NCBI RefSeq assembly: GCF_016834655.1
Contig: NZ_JAENHP010000012.1
Coordinates: 245,124-309,123, forward strand
Direction: 5' to 3'
Origin: Paractinoplanes ovalisporus
GTDB taxonomy: Bacteria; Actinomycetota; Actinomycetes; Mycobacteriales; Micromonosporaceae
Length of the DNA stretch: 64,000 bases
The translations under genes were made by a program, and so were the position numbers. Below are positions 35,617-43,495 of this stretch, piece by piece (the stretch's first letter is position 1; every line of letters starts with the position of its first letter). A model generated the notes under the pieces. The model did not search any database and was not told where the DNA came from. It worked only from the letters and a program-made list of their open reading frames with translations.

Positions 35617-37191
35617 TCAGCGGGCGCGGTCCGACACGGCCTTCTCGGTGGTGGGCAGCGGCTGCGGGGCGAGGCGGTCGAGTTCCTTCACCACGTCCTG
35701 CACGGCCAGCGCCGACGTCTCCACCAGCGGCCGCAACCGGGCGTACAGCTCGGCGTTCCGCGGGTCGGGCCGGGTCGGCTCGCCGATCGGCACCAGGGCC
35801 GCCGCCGCGTCGAGGTCGGGCAGCTCGCCGATGGCGTGCCGGGCGAGCAGACACGCCCCGAGCGCCGTGCCTTCGGGCGTGTCGGCCACCGTGACCGGCA
35901 GGTCGAGCGTCGCCGCCAGCACGCCGACCCAGAGCTCCGAGGCGACCGCTCCGCCCGTCGCCCGTACGGCCGAAAGCGGAATGCCCTCGGCCGTGAACGA
36001 GTCTTTGACCAGGGCGAGCTGCTGGCACACGCCCTCGACGGCCGAGCGCACCAGATGAGCCCGGGCGTGCTCGCGGCGCAACCCCAGATAGGCGCCGCGC
36101 AGACCGGGCCGCCACCAAGGCGCGCGTTCGCCCAGCAGGTAGGGCAGGCACAGCAGCCCCTCGCTGCCGGCCGCCACCCCCTGCGCCTCGACCAGCAGGG
36201 CGGCGTCCCGCTCGTCGGCGTCCTCCCCCTCGGCGCCCGGCCGCTCGAACCCGGCCGCGAAGCTCTGCCCGGCCCAGCGCACGACCGAGCCGGCGTTGTT
36301 GACCGCGCCCCCGATCACCCAGCGGTCCTCGGTCAGCGCGTAACAGAACAGGCGGCCCGCTTTGTCGGCGGTGGGGCGGTCGACCACCGTACGGAGGGCG
36401 CCGCTCGTGCCCAGCGAGATCGCCCCGACCCCGGCCGGGGTGGCGCCGACGCCCAGGTTGGCCAGCGGCCCGTCGGCCGCCCCGATGATCAGGGGCGTCG
36501 CCGGGTCGAGGCCCGCCGCCTGCGCCACGTCGGACCGCAGCCGCAGCCGGGTCGTCGTGGTCAGCACTTCGGCCAGCTGTTCGGCGCGCACACCGGCCAG
36601 TTCCAGGGCTTCGGGGTCCCAGCGCCGCTCGTGGATGTCGTAGAGCCCGGTGCCGCTGGCGATGGAGAGATCGACCGAGTACGGGGCGTCGGCCAGCCCG
36701 GCCAGCACGAGTTCCTTCACCCCACCCCAGCGCGGGGTCCGGCGCAGCGTGTCCGGGTCATTGTCGAGCCACCAGGCGAGCTTGGTCAGCGGCGACATCG
36801 GGTGGACCGGCGTTCCCGTACGGGCCTGGAGCCGTTTGCCCCGGCCGTCGGCGACAATACGTTCGCTCTGCTCACCGGCGCGCCCGTCGGCCCAGGTGAC
36901 GAGCGGGCCGAGCGGGCCACCGGCCGCGTCCATCGGCACCACGGCGTGCAGGAAAGCGCTGAGCCCGATGGCGACGACGTGGTCACCGTTCTCGCGGCAG
37001 GCCGAGGCGACGTCGATGAGCGCCTTGACCGCGGCGTTGCGCAGCGCGACCGGGTCGAGCTCGGCGCGCCCGGGCCCGGGAACGCTCAACGGGTAGTGGA
37101 CGCTGGTCTGCGCGCGGAGCGACCCGTCCGGCGCGGCGGCGATCCCTTTCGTCGCGGTGGTGCCGGTGTCGATGCCGATCACAACGTCCAT
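35617..37191 (-). CDS. gntK: Gluconokinase-type FGGY carbohydrate kinase
   Basis: A 524-residue FGGY-family sugar kinase. Phosphate-binding opening VVIGIDTGTTATKGIA, substrate region TWADGRAGEQSERI, the FGGY C-terminal-domain motif GVGAISLGTSGALR and adenosine-binding RATGGAVASELWVGVLAATL, GTALGACLLA. The W-A-D-G-R segment and overall order resemble gluconokinase more than xylulokinase or glycerol kinase, so gluconate 6-phosphorylation is the best guess. It is single, with no transporter or regulator of a gluconate operon beside it. Its stop is ~57 bases upstream of the B12 riboswitch, so it could be read through into the cobalamin leader. Confidence 0.85.
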   Translation of the reverse strand: MDVVIGIDTGTTATKGIAAAPDGSLRAQTSVHYPLSVPGPGRAELDPVALRNAAVKALIDVASACRENGDHVVAIGLSAFLHAVVPMDAAGGPLGPLVTWADGRAGEQSERIVADGRGKRLQARTGTPVHPMSPLTKLAWWLDNDPDTLRRTPRWGGVKELVLAGLADAPYSVDLSIASGTGLYDIHERRWDPEALELAGVRAEQLAEVLTTTTRLRLRSDVAQAAGLDPATPLIIGAADGPLANLGVGATPAGVGAISLGTSGALRTVVDRPTADKAGRLFCYALTEDRWVIGGAVNNAGSVVRWAGQSFAAGFERPGAEGEDADERDAALLVEAQGVAAGSEGLLCLPYLLGERAPWWRPGLRGAYLGLRREHARAHLVRSAVEGVCQQLALVKDSFTAEGIPLSAVRATGGAVASELWVGVLAATLDLPVTVADTPEGTALGACLLARHAIGELPDLDAAAALVPIGEPTRPDPRNAELYARLRPLVETSALAVQDVVKELDRLAPQPLPTTEKAVSDRAR

Positions 37192-37249
37192 GCCACCAAC
37201 CTATCCGCCACGCCCCCTTTCCTCACGGAAGCGGCCGCCGTACGACCCG

Positions 37250-37416
37250 GGCCGCGGCCGGGACGCACGACACGAGCCGCGCCCGAGCACACGACACGAG
37301 CCACAGCCGGACGTACGACACGAGCCGCGGCCGAGCACACGACACGAGCCACAGCCGGACGTACGACACGAGCCGCGGCCGAGCGCACGACACGAGCCAC
37401 AGCCGGGGCGCACGAC
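37250..37416. repeat. 24-bp tandem array
   Basis: About six to seven head-to-tail copies of a 24-bp unit, alternating two versions (CGAGCCGCGGCCGAGCACAC and CGAGCCACAGCCGGACGTAC cores, each followed by GACA). It fills the gap between the gluconokinase start and the stop of the upstream minus-strand gene. The array ends exactly at that stop codon (TCA at 37417-37419). No spacers, so not CRISPR. Confidence 0.85.
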
Positions 37417-38640
37417 TCAGGGCAGCGGCAGCGGAACGATGGCGGCACCATCCGGAGGGGTCACCTCCAGTTCGGTCGCGGCCTCGGGGAGCACGGCCGC
37501 GTTCCCGGACACCGGCAGCCAGGCCCCATCCCGTACGCGGAAACGCAGTTGGCATTTGTCGGCGGCGACCGCGACGCCCAGTTTCTCCGGCAGCCGCGCC
37601 CGCAGCACGAGAACGTCGCCGCCGGGCACCTTCAGACGAGCGGAAACACCCGTCCCGTACGCACCCAGATAGTGCACCACCGGCGTCGAGTTCGCGGCTC
37701 CGACCAGGCAGAACACGCGCGCCTCACCATTGAGGACGAGGGTCTGCACCACGAGGCGGCGCCCGTCGGCCGTGCGACCCCGCAGGTACCACTCGGCCGG
37801 CCCCTCGTCGAAGTGGTACCCGTACGGATCCAGAAAGCCCGTCTGTCTCCCCAGGTCCCAGCGGATCTTCTCGGAGTCGGTGAGCCGGGCCGTCCCCGCG
37901 CCCGGCAGCACCCGCTCGATCCGCACCGGTCGCGCACCGCCGAAGCGCTCGTCGAAGTTCAGGATCGGCACCCGGGGCGTGCGCCCGCCGCTGAGCATCA
38001 ACGCGATCCCCGTGTTGTCGACCCGCGGATAGACCACGACCCCCTCGCGCTGGTCCGGCACCTGGACGAAGGTGCGGTCGACCCGCCCGGCCGCGTTGAT
38101 CTCGTAGGTTTCCGAGTACCACACGGACTGACCTCCGGTGGCGAGCACCAGCACGTCGCGGCCGGCCCCGGCCAGGATCGCCGCCGGCCCGACCGTGCCC
38201 GGCTCGACGAGGAGCGTCCCGGCGACCACCCGCAACCGGCCGCCGACCGTCTCGACAAAACCCTGGTGGTCCATCACGGTGTCGGCGCTGGACTGGGTGA
38301 TCAGCGCGACCGGTCCGGCCGGGGTGTTTCCGGCCCAATGCACGTAGGGCTGACCGGACAGACCCGGGACGGCCGACCGCCACGCCGCGCGGACCCGCTC
38401 CAGCAACTCCGCGTCGCGCCCGAGATCGCCGGCCGCGGTGGCGGTGACGGGTGCGCCCCGGACGGCCCGGACGGCGGGCACCGCACCGACGGCCAAGGCG
38501 GCCAGCGCACCACCGAGGACGCTCCGGCGCCGCACGACCCTTCGACGGCCTCCGGCCCGTACGCGGTCGAGCAGGTCCGGAGCCGGATCCAGGTGACCGG
38601 ACGCGCGGGTCAGCGCGTCCCGGACATCGGTGTCGGTCAT
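37417..38640 (-). CDS. Membrane-anchored protein partnered with a SigE-family sigma factor
   Basis: A 407-residue protein. A ~30-residue cytoplasmic N-terminus (VRDALTRASGHLDPAPDLLD) and an Arg cluster (RRRVVRRRSVLG) precede one membrane segment (ALAALAVGAVPAV). A ~340-residue extracytoplasmic region of predicted beta structure follows (YVHWAGNTPAGPVALITQ, TGFLDPYGYHFDEGPAEW). The ATG overlaps the stop of the sigma-factor gene by four bases (ATGA). That position and topology are those of regulators or sensors coupled to SigE-type sigma factors in actinomycetes, though no HCC zinc anti-sigma motif is visible. The exact role is inferred. Confidence 0.75.
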   Translation of the reverse strand: MTDTDVRDALTRASGHLDPAPDLLDRVRAGGRRRVVRRRSVLGGALAALAVGAVPAVRAVRGAPVTATAAGDLGRDAELLERVRAAWRSAVPGLSGQPYVHWAGNTPAGPVALITQSSADTVMDHQGFVETVGGRLRVVAGTLLVEPGTVGPAAILAGAGRDVLVLATGGQSVWYSETYEINAAGRVDRTFVQVPDQREGVVVYPRVDNTGIALMLSGGRTPRVPILNFDERFGGARPVRIERVLPGAGTARLTDSEKIRWDLGRQTGFLDPYGYHFDEGPAEWYLRGRTADGRRLVVQTLVLNGEARVFCLVGAANSTPVVHYLGAYGTGVSARLKVPGGDVLVLRARLPEKLGVAVAADKCQLRFRVRDGAWLPVSGNAAVLPEAATELEVTPPDGAAIVPLPLP

Positions 38641-39137
38641 CGCTCTCCCCCATCGGTGACCAGAGCCGGTCCGAGCACCTGCTTGAGCCGGTCGAGCCCG
38701 CGGGCGGTGTTGCTCTTGACGGTGCCGTCGCTGCAGCCGAGCGCGGCCGCGACCTCGTGCACCGGCAGATCGTCGAGATAGCGCAGCACCACCGCCGCGC
38801 GCTGTTTCGGCGGCAGGCCGCGCAGGGCGTCGAGCACCGCGGCCCGGATCACAACGTCTTCACCGTGGTCGCGACCCGGCTTCTCGTGTCCACTGTCCAG
38901 CGTCGTCTCGGGCCGGCGCGCCCGCCACCGCCAGCGGTTCGTGGCGCGGTTGACCAGAGCCCTGCGCGCGTACGCCTCCGGGGCGCCCTCGATGCGACGC
39001 CAGCGCACGTACATCTGCTCCAGCACTTCCTGGAGCAGGTCTTCGGCGGCGTGCCGGTCCCCCGTCAGCAGGTAGGCGACGCGCAGCAGACCGGTTGATC
39101 TGCTCCGCACGAAGTCGTCGAACGCCGCACCGGCCAT
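38637..39137 (-). CDS. SigE-family ECF-like RNA polymerase sigma factor
   Basis: A 166-residue sigma-70 family factor of the short actinobacterial SigE type. Region 2: FDDFVRSRSTGLLRVAYLLT and HAAEDLLQEVLEQMYVRW. Region 4: LRGLPPKQRAAVVLRYLDDL followed by the HTH VHEVAAALGCSDGTVKSNTA. Start ATG at 39137 with GGGGGAG about nine bases upstream; the frame is open further 5' without domain content. Translationally coupled to the membrane partner gene downstream, so the pair forms one operon. Confidence 0.92.
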   Translation of the reverse strand: MAGAAFDDFVRSRSTGLLRVAYLLTGDRHAAEDLLQEVLEQMYVRWRRIEGAPEAYARRALVNRATNRWRWRARRPETTLDSGHEKPGRDHGEDVVIRAAVLDALRGLPPKQRAAVVLRYLDDLPVHEVAAALGCSDGTVKSNTARGLDRLKQVLGPALVTDGGER

Positions 39138-39201
39138 CCCCGTCGTCTCCCCCTGGTCGCCCTCACTGTCACAGGACAACCAGAGGTGCGGGGCGGTTGC
39201 A

Positions 39202-39720
39202 TCACATTCCGAGAATTTCCCCGTACGCCGCCCTGAGCTCGTCGAAACCGTATTCCTCGGCCGCACGGCCGCGGACGACGCCGTGCGGGTCGCCGTCGAG
39301 CAGGTGCTCCAGAACGACGACGCAGACGTGCCAGCCGGTCGCCACCAAGGAGGCGTCGGTGACTCCGACCAGGGTGTGGCGCAGTGTCATCCGAGTGCCC
39401 TCGCCCGACGGTTCGAGTTCCCAGCGCAGCAGGTCCTCGTCCCACGAGTACTCGAGCACCTTGGGCGCGTCGGCCACCCGTACGACGGCCCGGGTGTCCT
39501 CCCGGTTGTCACCGTCCACCATGGTCAACGTCAGGGGGCCGAGCGCGTTCATGTCGCGCTCGGCCGCGAAGGGCGCCCACTGGTCGAGCTCGGCCGGGTC
39601 GGTCAGCGCTTCCCAGACCGCTTGCGGCGGGTGCTTCAGCTCCCGGACGAACACCAGCGTCCAGGGCGCCTGCACCCCTTCAAGACTGGCGCCGCGCGCG
39701 TTGCCGACGTCGAGGTTCAC
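39202..39720 (-). CDS. SRPBCC (AHSA1/START-like) domain protein
   Basis: A 172-residue single-domain protein of the START/Bet v1-like fold: WTLVFVRELKHPPQAVWEAL, TDPAELDQWAPFAAE, VLEYSWDEDLLRWELEP, GTRMTLRHTLVG and ATGWHVCVVVLEHLLDG are the usual AHSA1 landmarks. The fold forms a hydrophobic cavity; these proteins have varied, mostly unknown, ligands. GTG start with GAGGAGGA immediately upstream. It sits downstream of an ArsR-type repressor on the same strand, a very common pairing in actinomycetes in which the repressor controls the SRPBCC gene. Confidence 0.9.
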   Translation of the reverse strand: MNLDVGNARGASLEGVQAPWTLVFVRELKHPPQAVWEALTDPAELDQWAPFAAERDMNALGPLTLTMVDGDNREDTRAVVRVADAPKVLEYSWDEDLLRWELEPSGEGTRMTLRHTLVGVTDASLVATGWHVCVVVLEHLLDGDPHGVVRGRAAEEYGFDELRAAYGEILGM

Positions 39721-39751
39721 GGTTCCTCCTCATTTGTTGCCGTGGCATGGG

Positions 39752-39975
39752 CTGGATTTGCGTCGTGGCGTGAGCCGGCTTTGTCATCGAGGCGTGGGCC
39801 GGCTTTGTCGTCGTGGCGTGGGCCGGCTTTGTCGTCGTGGCGTGGGCCGGCTTTGTCATCGAGGCGCGGGCCGGCTTAGTTGTCGAGGCGCGGGCCGGCT
39901 TAGTTGTCGAGGCGCGGGCCGGCTTAGTTGTCGAGGCGCGGGCCGGCCTTGTTGCCGAGGCGCGGGCCGGCCGCC
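39752..39975. repeat. 24-bp tandem array extending the 3' end of the ArsR-type gene
   Basis: Nine to ten copies of a 24-bp unit close to GAGGCGTGGGCCGGCTTTGTCGTC. On the minus strand, in the frame of the ArsR gene, each unit encodes KAGPRLDD or AGPRLDN. Three consecutive units carry a TAA (TTAG words near 39877, 39901 and 39925), and the rightmost of these ends the regulator. Beyond the stops the array continues in frame with sense codons. Confidence 0.9.
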
Positions 39976-40271
39976 TTGCGGTCGAGGTGCCGTTCGAGCT
40001 CGCCGAGGTGGTGCGTCCACATGCGCCGGTAGGGTGCGAGCCAGGCGTCGAGCTCACGGAACGGCCCCGGTTCGAGCCGGTAGACCCGCTGCTGAGCCCG
40101 GGTCTGCGCACTGACGACGCCGGCCTCGCGAAGCACCCGCAGGTGTTTGGAGACTGCGGGTTGACTCATGCCGAGCATGTCGACGAGCTCGGAGACCGTG
40201 CACTCCCGAAGCCGCAGCCCGTCAACGATCCGCCGCCGGGTGGGTTCCGCAATGGCAGCCAACGCGTCCAT
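39924..40271 (-). CDS. ArsR-family transcriptional repressor
   Basis: A 115-residue winged-helix regulator: ALAAIAEPTRRRIVDGLRL, the HTH CTVSELVDMLGMSQPAVSKHLRVL, and the wing GVVSAQTRAQQRVYRL. No metal-binding CxC is visible, so it belongs to the non-metal SRPBCC-linked branch (PFRELDAWLAPYRRMW is characteristic). The last ~12 residues (GPRLGNKAGPRLDN) are encoded by the 24-bp tandem array and are probably not part of the fold. ATG at 40271. Likely autoregulates and represses the downstream SRPBCC gene. Confidence 0.92.
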   Translation of the reverse strand: MDALAAIAEPTRRRIVDGLRLRECTVSELVDMLGMSQPAVSKHLRVLREAGVVSAQTRAQQRVYRLEPGPFRELDAWLAPYRRMWTHHLGELERHLDRKAAGPRLGNKAGPRLDN

Positions 40272-40389
40272 TGCTCCAACATGCCATGCCAGTTATATAA
40301 CCGTCAAGGCATGCACGAGGTACGGCGGTCCGGCGCTCGATCCCGCGCTTTCGTCCCGCTTCAGCCGGCTCCGGTGCCGCCCACCCACC

Positions 40390-40785
40390 CGACACCCGCC
40401 CAACTCGCCGCCGCACCGCCCGCACCCAACTCGCCGCCGCGCCGCCACGCCCAACTCACCGCCGCGCCGTCCGCACCCAACTCGCCACCGCGCCGCCCAC
40501 ACCCAACTCGCCGCCGCGCCCAACTCACCGCCGCGCCGCCCGCACCCTACTCGCCACCGCGCCGCCGCGCCCAACTCACCGCCGCGCCGCCCGCACCCAA
40601 CTCGCCACCGCGCCGCCCACACCCAACTCGCCGCCGCGCCGCCCGCACCCAACTCGCCACCGCGCCGCCCACACCCAACTCACCGCCGCGCCGCCCGCAC
40701 CCAACTCGCCACCGCGCCGCCCACACCCAACTGGCCGCCGCGCCGCCCGCGCCCAACTCGCCACCGCGCCGCGCCCGCCCGTGCT
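40390..40785. repeat. 26-bp tandem array (about 14 copies) filling a 540-bp gap
   Basis: The gap 40272-40811 holds no gene. Most of it is a head-to-tail array of a 26-bp unit close to GCCCGCACCCAACTCGCCRC plus CGCGCC, with one truncated copy near 40520. The unit length is not a multiple of three and drives spurious frames on both strands. The left ~100 bases (40272-40389) hold the ArsR promoter, including a lower-GC AGTTATATAACCGTC stretch near 40292. Confidence 0.9.
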
Positions 40786-40811
40786 CGGCGCGACTCACCT
40801 GGGGCGAATGA

Positions 40812-41348
40812 TCACGCCGTGGTGTATTCCCAGCCCTCGCGCCACGCGAAGTCGGCCGCCATGAGGTCCTCCAGCGGGACGCCGTCGATCAGGTGGTCGA
40901 ACGCCCAGCGGGTGGCGACATGCCCGACCACCAGGACACGCCGGTCGTCCCACCGGGTCGGCAGGTCCTCGAGGAAGCGCCCGACCCGCTCGACCGCCTG
41001 CCGCCAGCTCTCACCCCCGGGGTACGGCTCGTCGAGGAAACGCTCCCGGTGCTCATGCAGCTCGGCGCCCGGCATGCCGTTGCTGCTCCCGTAGTCGCAT
41101 TCCCGAAGCCGCCAGTCCCGGAGAACAGGGACGTCACTCCCGGCGAACGCGATCTCTGCCGTCTCCACCGCGCGGCGCAGATCGGACGTGAACACCGCGG
41201 CGATCCCGTCATCCCGCCGCCGCTCCCCCATCTCGGCCGCCAGCTGCCGCCCCCGCTCCGACAGCCGCCCGGGCAACCACCCGGTCGCAACGCCGCGGTC
41301 GTTGTCCTCGCTCCACGAGTGCGTCTCAAAAACGATCACGGTCGACAT
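40812..41348 (-). CDS. Histidine phosphatase superfamily protein (atypical RHG motif)
   Basis: A 178-residue protein of the phosphoglycerate-mutase-like fold. The catalytic His is in VIVFETHSWSEDNDRG, where the usual RHG reads THS. Other landmarks are present: GRLSERGRQLAAEMGER, FTSDLRRAVETAEIAF (second Arg) and VVGHVATRWAFDHL (second His). The ETHS version with a downstream DN pair recurs in an actinobacterial branch of the family, as far as I recall. Substrate unknown. ATG at 41348, divergent from the YdeI-like gene, 44 bases between starts. Confidence 0.85.
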   Translation of the reverse strand: MSTVIVFETHSWSEDNDRGVATGWLPGRLSERGRQLAAEMGERRRDDGIAAVFTSDLRRAVETAEIAFAGSDVPVLRDWRLRECDYGSSNGMPGAELHEHRERFLDEPYPGGESWRQAVERVGRFLEDLPTRWDDRRVLVVGHVATRWAFDHLIDGVPLEDLMAADFAWREGWEYTTA

Positions 41349-41392
41349 GGCCCCAGGCTAGCGAGGCCGGCCGCCGGAGTTAGCCTGCCGTC

Positions 41393-42001
41393 ATGGCGGA
41401 TCGCGAGTTGGACGAACTGGTCGTAGCCGACGCCGAGGCGCTGCGCGTATGGCTGCTGGAGCACCACGCCAGCTCGGCCGGGGTGTGGCTGGCGCTGGGC
41501 CGCAAGGGCGGAACCGTCACCACCGTGACCTGGCAACAGGCGGTCGACGAGGCCCTGTGCGTCGGATGGATCGACGGCCAGGCCCGCAAGGGCGACGAGT
41601 CGATTTCGTGGCGGCGCCTGACGCCACGCCGCCCCCGGGGTGCGTGGTCGCAGCGCAACGTGTTTCATGTCGCCCGACTGGAGGCCGAAGGACGGATGCT
41701 GCCCGCAGGCCGCGCCGCGGTGGAGGCGGCGAAGGCGGACGGGCGGTGGGCGGCCGCCTACGCCCCGCCGTCCGAGGCCGAGGTGCCCGCCGACCTGCTG
41801 GCCGCGATCGCCGCCGACCCGGCCGCGCAGGCCATGTTCGACGTCCTGACCAAGGCCAACCGGTTCGCGCTGATCTACCGTCTCAACGCCGTCAAACGAG
41901 CGGAGACCCGCGAACGGAAGATCAGCGAGTTCGTCGCCATGCTCGCCCGCCACGAGTCGTTCCACCCGCAGAAAGCCCGCCCCGAAACCGGCTCGCCGTA
42001 A
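41393..42001 (+). CDS. YdeI/OmpD-associated family protein
   Basis: A 202-residue cytoplasmic protein. It has the YdeI family signature: LRVWLLEHHASSAGVWLALG, TWQQAVDEALCVGWIDGQAR, SISWRRLTPRRPRGAWSQRN and a C-terminal YRLNAVKRAETRERKISEFV. Members are widespread and uncharacterised; the name comes from a loose genetic link to a porin. ATG at 41393. Followed by the 26-bp-type degenerate array. Confidence 0.88.
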   Translation: MADRELDELVVADAEALRVWLLEHHASSAGVWLALGRKGGTVTTVTWQQAVDEALCVGWIDGQARKGDESISWRRLTPRRPRGAWSQRNVFHVARLEAEGRMLPAGRAAVEAAKADGRWAAAYAPPSEAEVPADLLAAIAADPAAQAMFDVLTKANRFALIYRLNAVKRAETRERKISEFVAMLARHESFHPQKARPETGSP

Positions 42002-42023
42002 AACATCCGAATCATCGGGACTT

Positions 42024-42392
42024 GTCGCGGGGACAGATCGCCCGAAGTCGCCGCGGGAGACAGATCGCTCAAAGCTGCAGCGGGGACAGACCTCCCGAAG
42101 CAGTCGCGAGGACGGACCATCCGGAGTTGCCGCGGAAACAAATCGCCCGAAGTCGCCGCGGGAACAAATCGCTCAAAGCTGTACCGGGGACAGACCGCCC
42201 GAAGTGGTCGCGGGGACAGTTCGCCTGAAGTGGTCACGGGGACAGATCGCTCAGAGCTGTGCCCGGGGACAGATCACCCGAGGCGGTCGCGAGGACGGAT
42301 CATCCGGAGTTGCCGCGAAGACAGATCGCCCGAAGCAGTCGCGAGGACGGACCATTCGGAGTTGCCGCGGGGACCGTCGCGTGGATCGTGGT
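42024..42392. repeat. Degenerate 26-bp tandem array (about 14 copies)
   Basis: Fills most of the 408-base gap between two plus-strand genes. Unit close to CGCGGGGACAGATCGCCCGA plus AGTCGC, with 25- to 28-base variants. Copies differ by several substitutions, so the array is older than the ones at 40390 and 63849. The start of the next gene lies just beyond it, so any promoter must be inside or right after the array. Confidence 0.85.
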
Positions 42393-42409
42393 GTGCTGAA
42401 CTGGGTGGC

Positions 42410-43246
42410 ATGTTGATGCGTCCCGCGGAACTGGCGGCCATCCGGGCCGGCGACATCGACCTGGCGTTCCGCCGGTGGGATCAGCCCCGGGTCAAGGTCG
42501 GCACCCGGATGCGGACCGCGGTCGGACTGGTTGAGATCACGTCCGTCGACCGGGTGCCGGTGAAGTCGCTGACGGCCGCGGACGCCCGCCGAGCCGGGAC
42601 GGGTTCGCTGGCGGCGCTCCGGCAGGGGCTGGACCGCGTACACGCCGACCGGCCGATTTATCGGATCGGGCTGCGGTACGCCGGCACCGACCCGCGGCAG
42701 GCTTTACGGGAGACGCTGCCCGACGCCGCTGAGATCGACGCGATCGGCACGTGGCTCGACCGGCTCGACCGGGCCTCGCCGACCGGGCCGTGGACCCGGG
42801 CGACGCTGTTACTGATCGACGAACTGCCGGCCACCCGCGCCCCCGAACTCGCGCGGCGGATGGGCCGCGACACCCCCTCGTTCAAACAGAACGTGCGCAA
42901 GCTGAAGGAGCGCGGGCTGACCGAGTCGCTGGACATCGGATACCGGCTCTCGCCGCGCGGCGCCGCCGTCCTCGACCGCGAGGGTCATCCCCGGGTGGCC
43001 GGCGACCGGCCGGAACCGGAACCAGGCACTCCACTTCCCCACCTCGGCGCGCCCGCGACCCGTGCACTCACCGAGCGCGGGGTGGTCCGGCTCGAGCAGG
43101 TGGCCGAGCTCAGCGCCGCCGAGGTGCAGGCTCTGCACGGAGTCGGGCCTTACGCCCTTCGCCATCTGCGCGCAGCGCTGGACGCGGCCGGGCTGGCCTT
43201 CCGCGACGACCCCGACGCGCCGTCCGCCCGGCCCGCGAGCTCCTGA
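42410..43246 (+). CDS. ASCH-like + winged-helix + helix-hairpin-helix protein
   Basis: About 278 residues from ATG 42410 (or 42416). Residues ~5-45 (LAAIRAGDIDLAFRRWDQPR, then VGLVEITSVDRV) look like an ASCH domain, a fold linked to RNA binding or nucleotide modification. The middle (TLLLIDELPATRAPELARRM, SFKQNVRKLKERGLTESL) resembles a winged helix. The C-terminus (VAELSAAEVQALHGVGPYAL) is a helix-hairpin-helix. This suggests nucleic-acid binding. The frame extends upstream through the tandem array, but that part is repeat-encoded and excluded. Function unknown. Confidence 0.75.
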   Translation: MLMRPAELAAIRAGDIDLAFRRWDQPRVKVGTRMRTAVGLVEITSVDRVPVKSLTAADARRAGTGSLAALRQGLDRVHADRPIYRIGLRYAGTDPRQALRETLPDAAEIDAIGTWLDRLDRASPTGPWTRATLLLIDELPATRAPELARRMGRDTPSFKQNVRKLKERGLTESLDIGYRLSPRGAAVLDREGHPRVAGDRPEPEPGTPLPHLGAPATRALTERGVVRLEQVAELSAAEVQALHGVGPYALRHLRAALDAAGLAFRDDPDAPSARPASS

Positions 43247-43339
43247 AAGCGACCCCACCGAAGATCGCACCCAGGGGCGTTCGGCCCGGGCCGGGCCGAT
43301 CAGATGGGACGGCTGGGTGGGACCGGTCAGGTGCGGCGG

Positions 43340-43495
43340 CTCGGGCCGCGCCGGCTGAGCACGAAGGCCCACGTCAGGCCAGTCAGCGGCAACCGCCCGG
43401 GTCAGGCCGACTGAGCGCAAAGGCCCACGTCAGGCCAGTCAGCGGCAACCGCCCGGGTCAGGCCGACTGAGCGCAAAGACCCACGTCAGGCCGGC
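43340..43495. repeat. 28/56-bp tandem repeat between convergent genes
   Basis: Two full copies and a partial third of a 56-bp unit that itself consists of two 28-bp halves (GCCCACGTCAGGCCAGTCAG and GCCCGGGTCAGGCCGACTGA types). The last partial copy includes the stop codon and final codons of the alpha/beta hydrolase gene (stop at 43486-43488). Confidence 0.85.

Noticed and set aside
37250..37416. CRISPR-like array
   Set aside because: Units are contiguous with no unique spacers and no cas genes nearby. The same applies to the arrays at 39752, 40390, 42024 and 63849.
40293..40798. Minus-strand frames rich in WRVGCGRRGGELG
   Set aside because: Generated by the 26-bp array. A period not divisible by three gives similar peptides in all frames, and there is no start signal.
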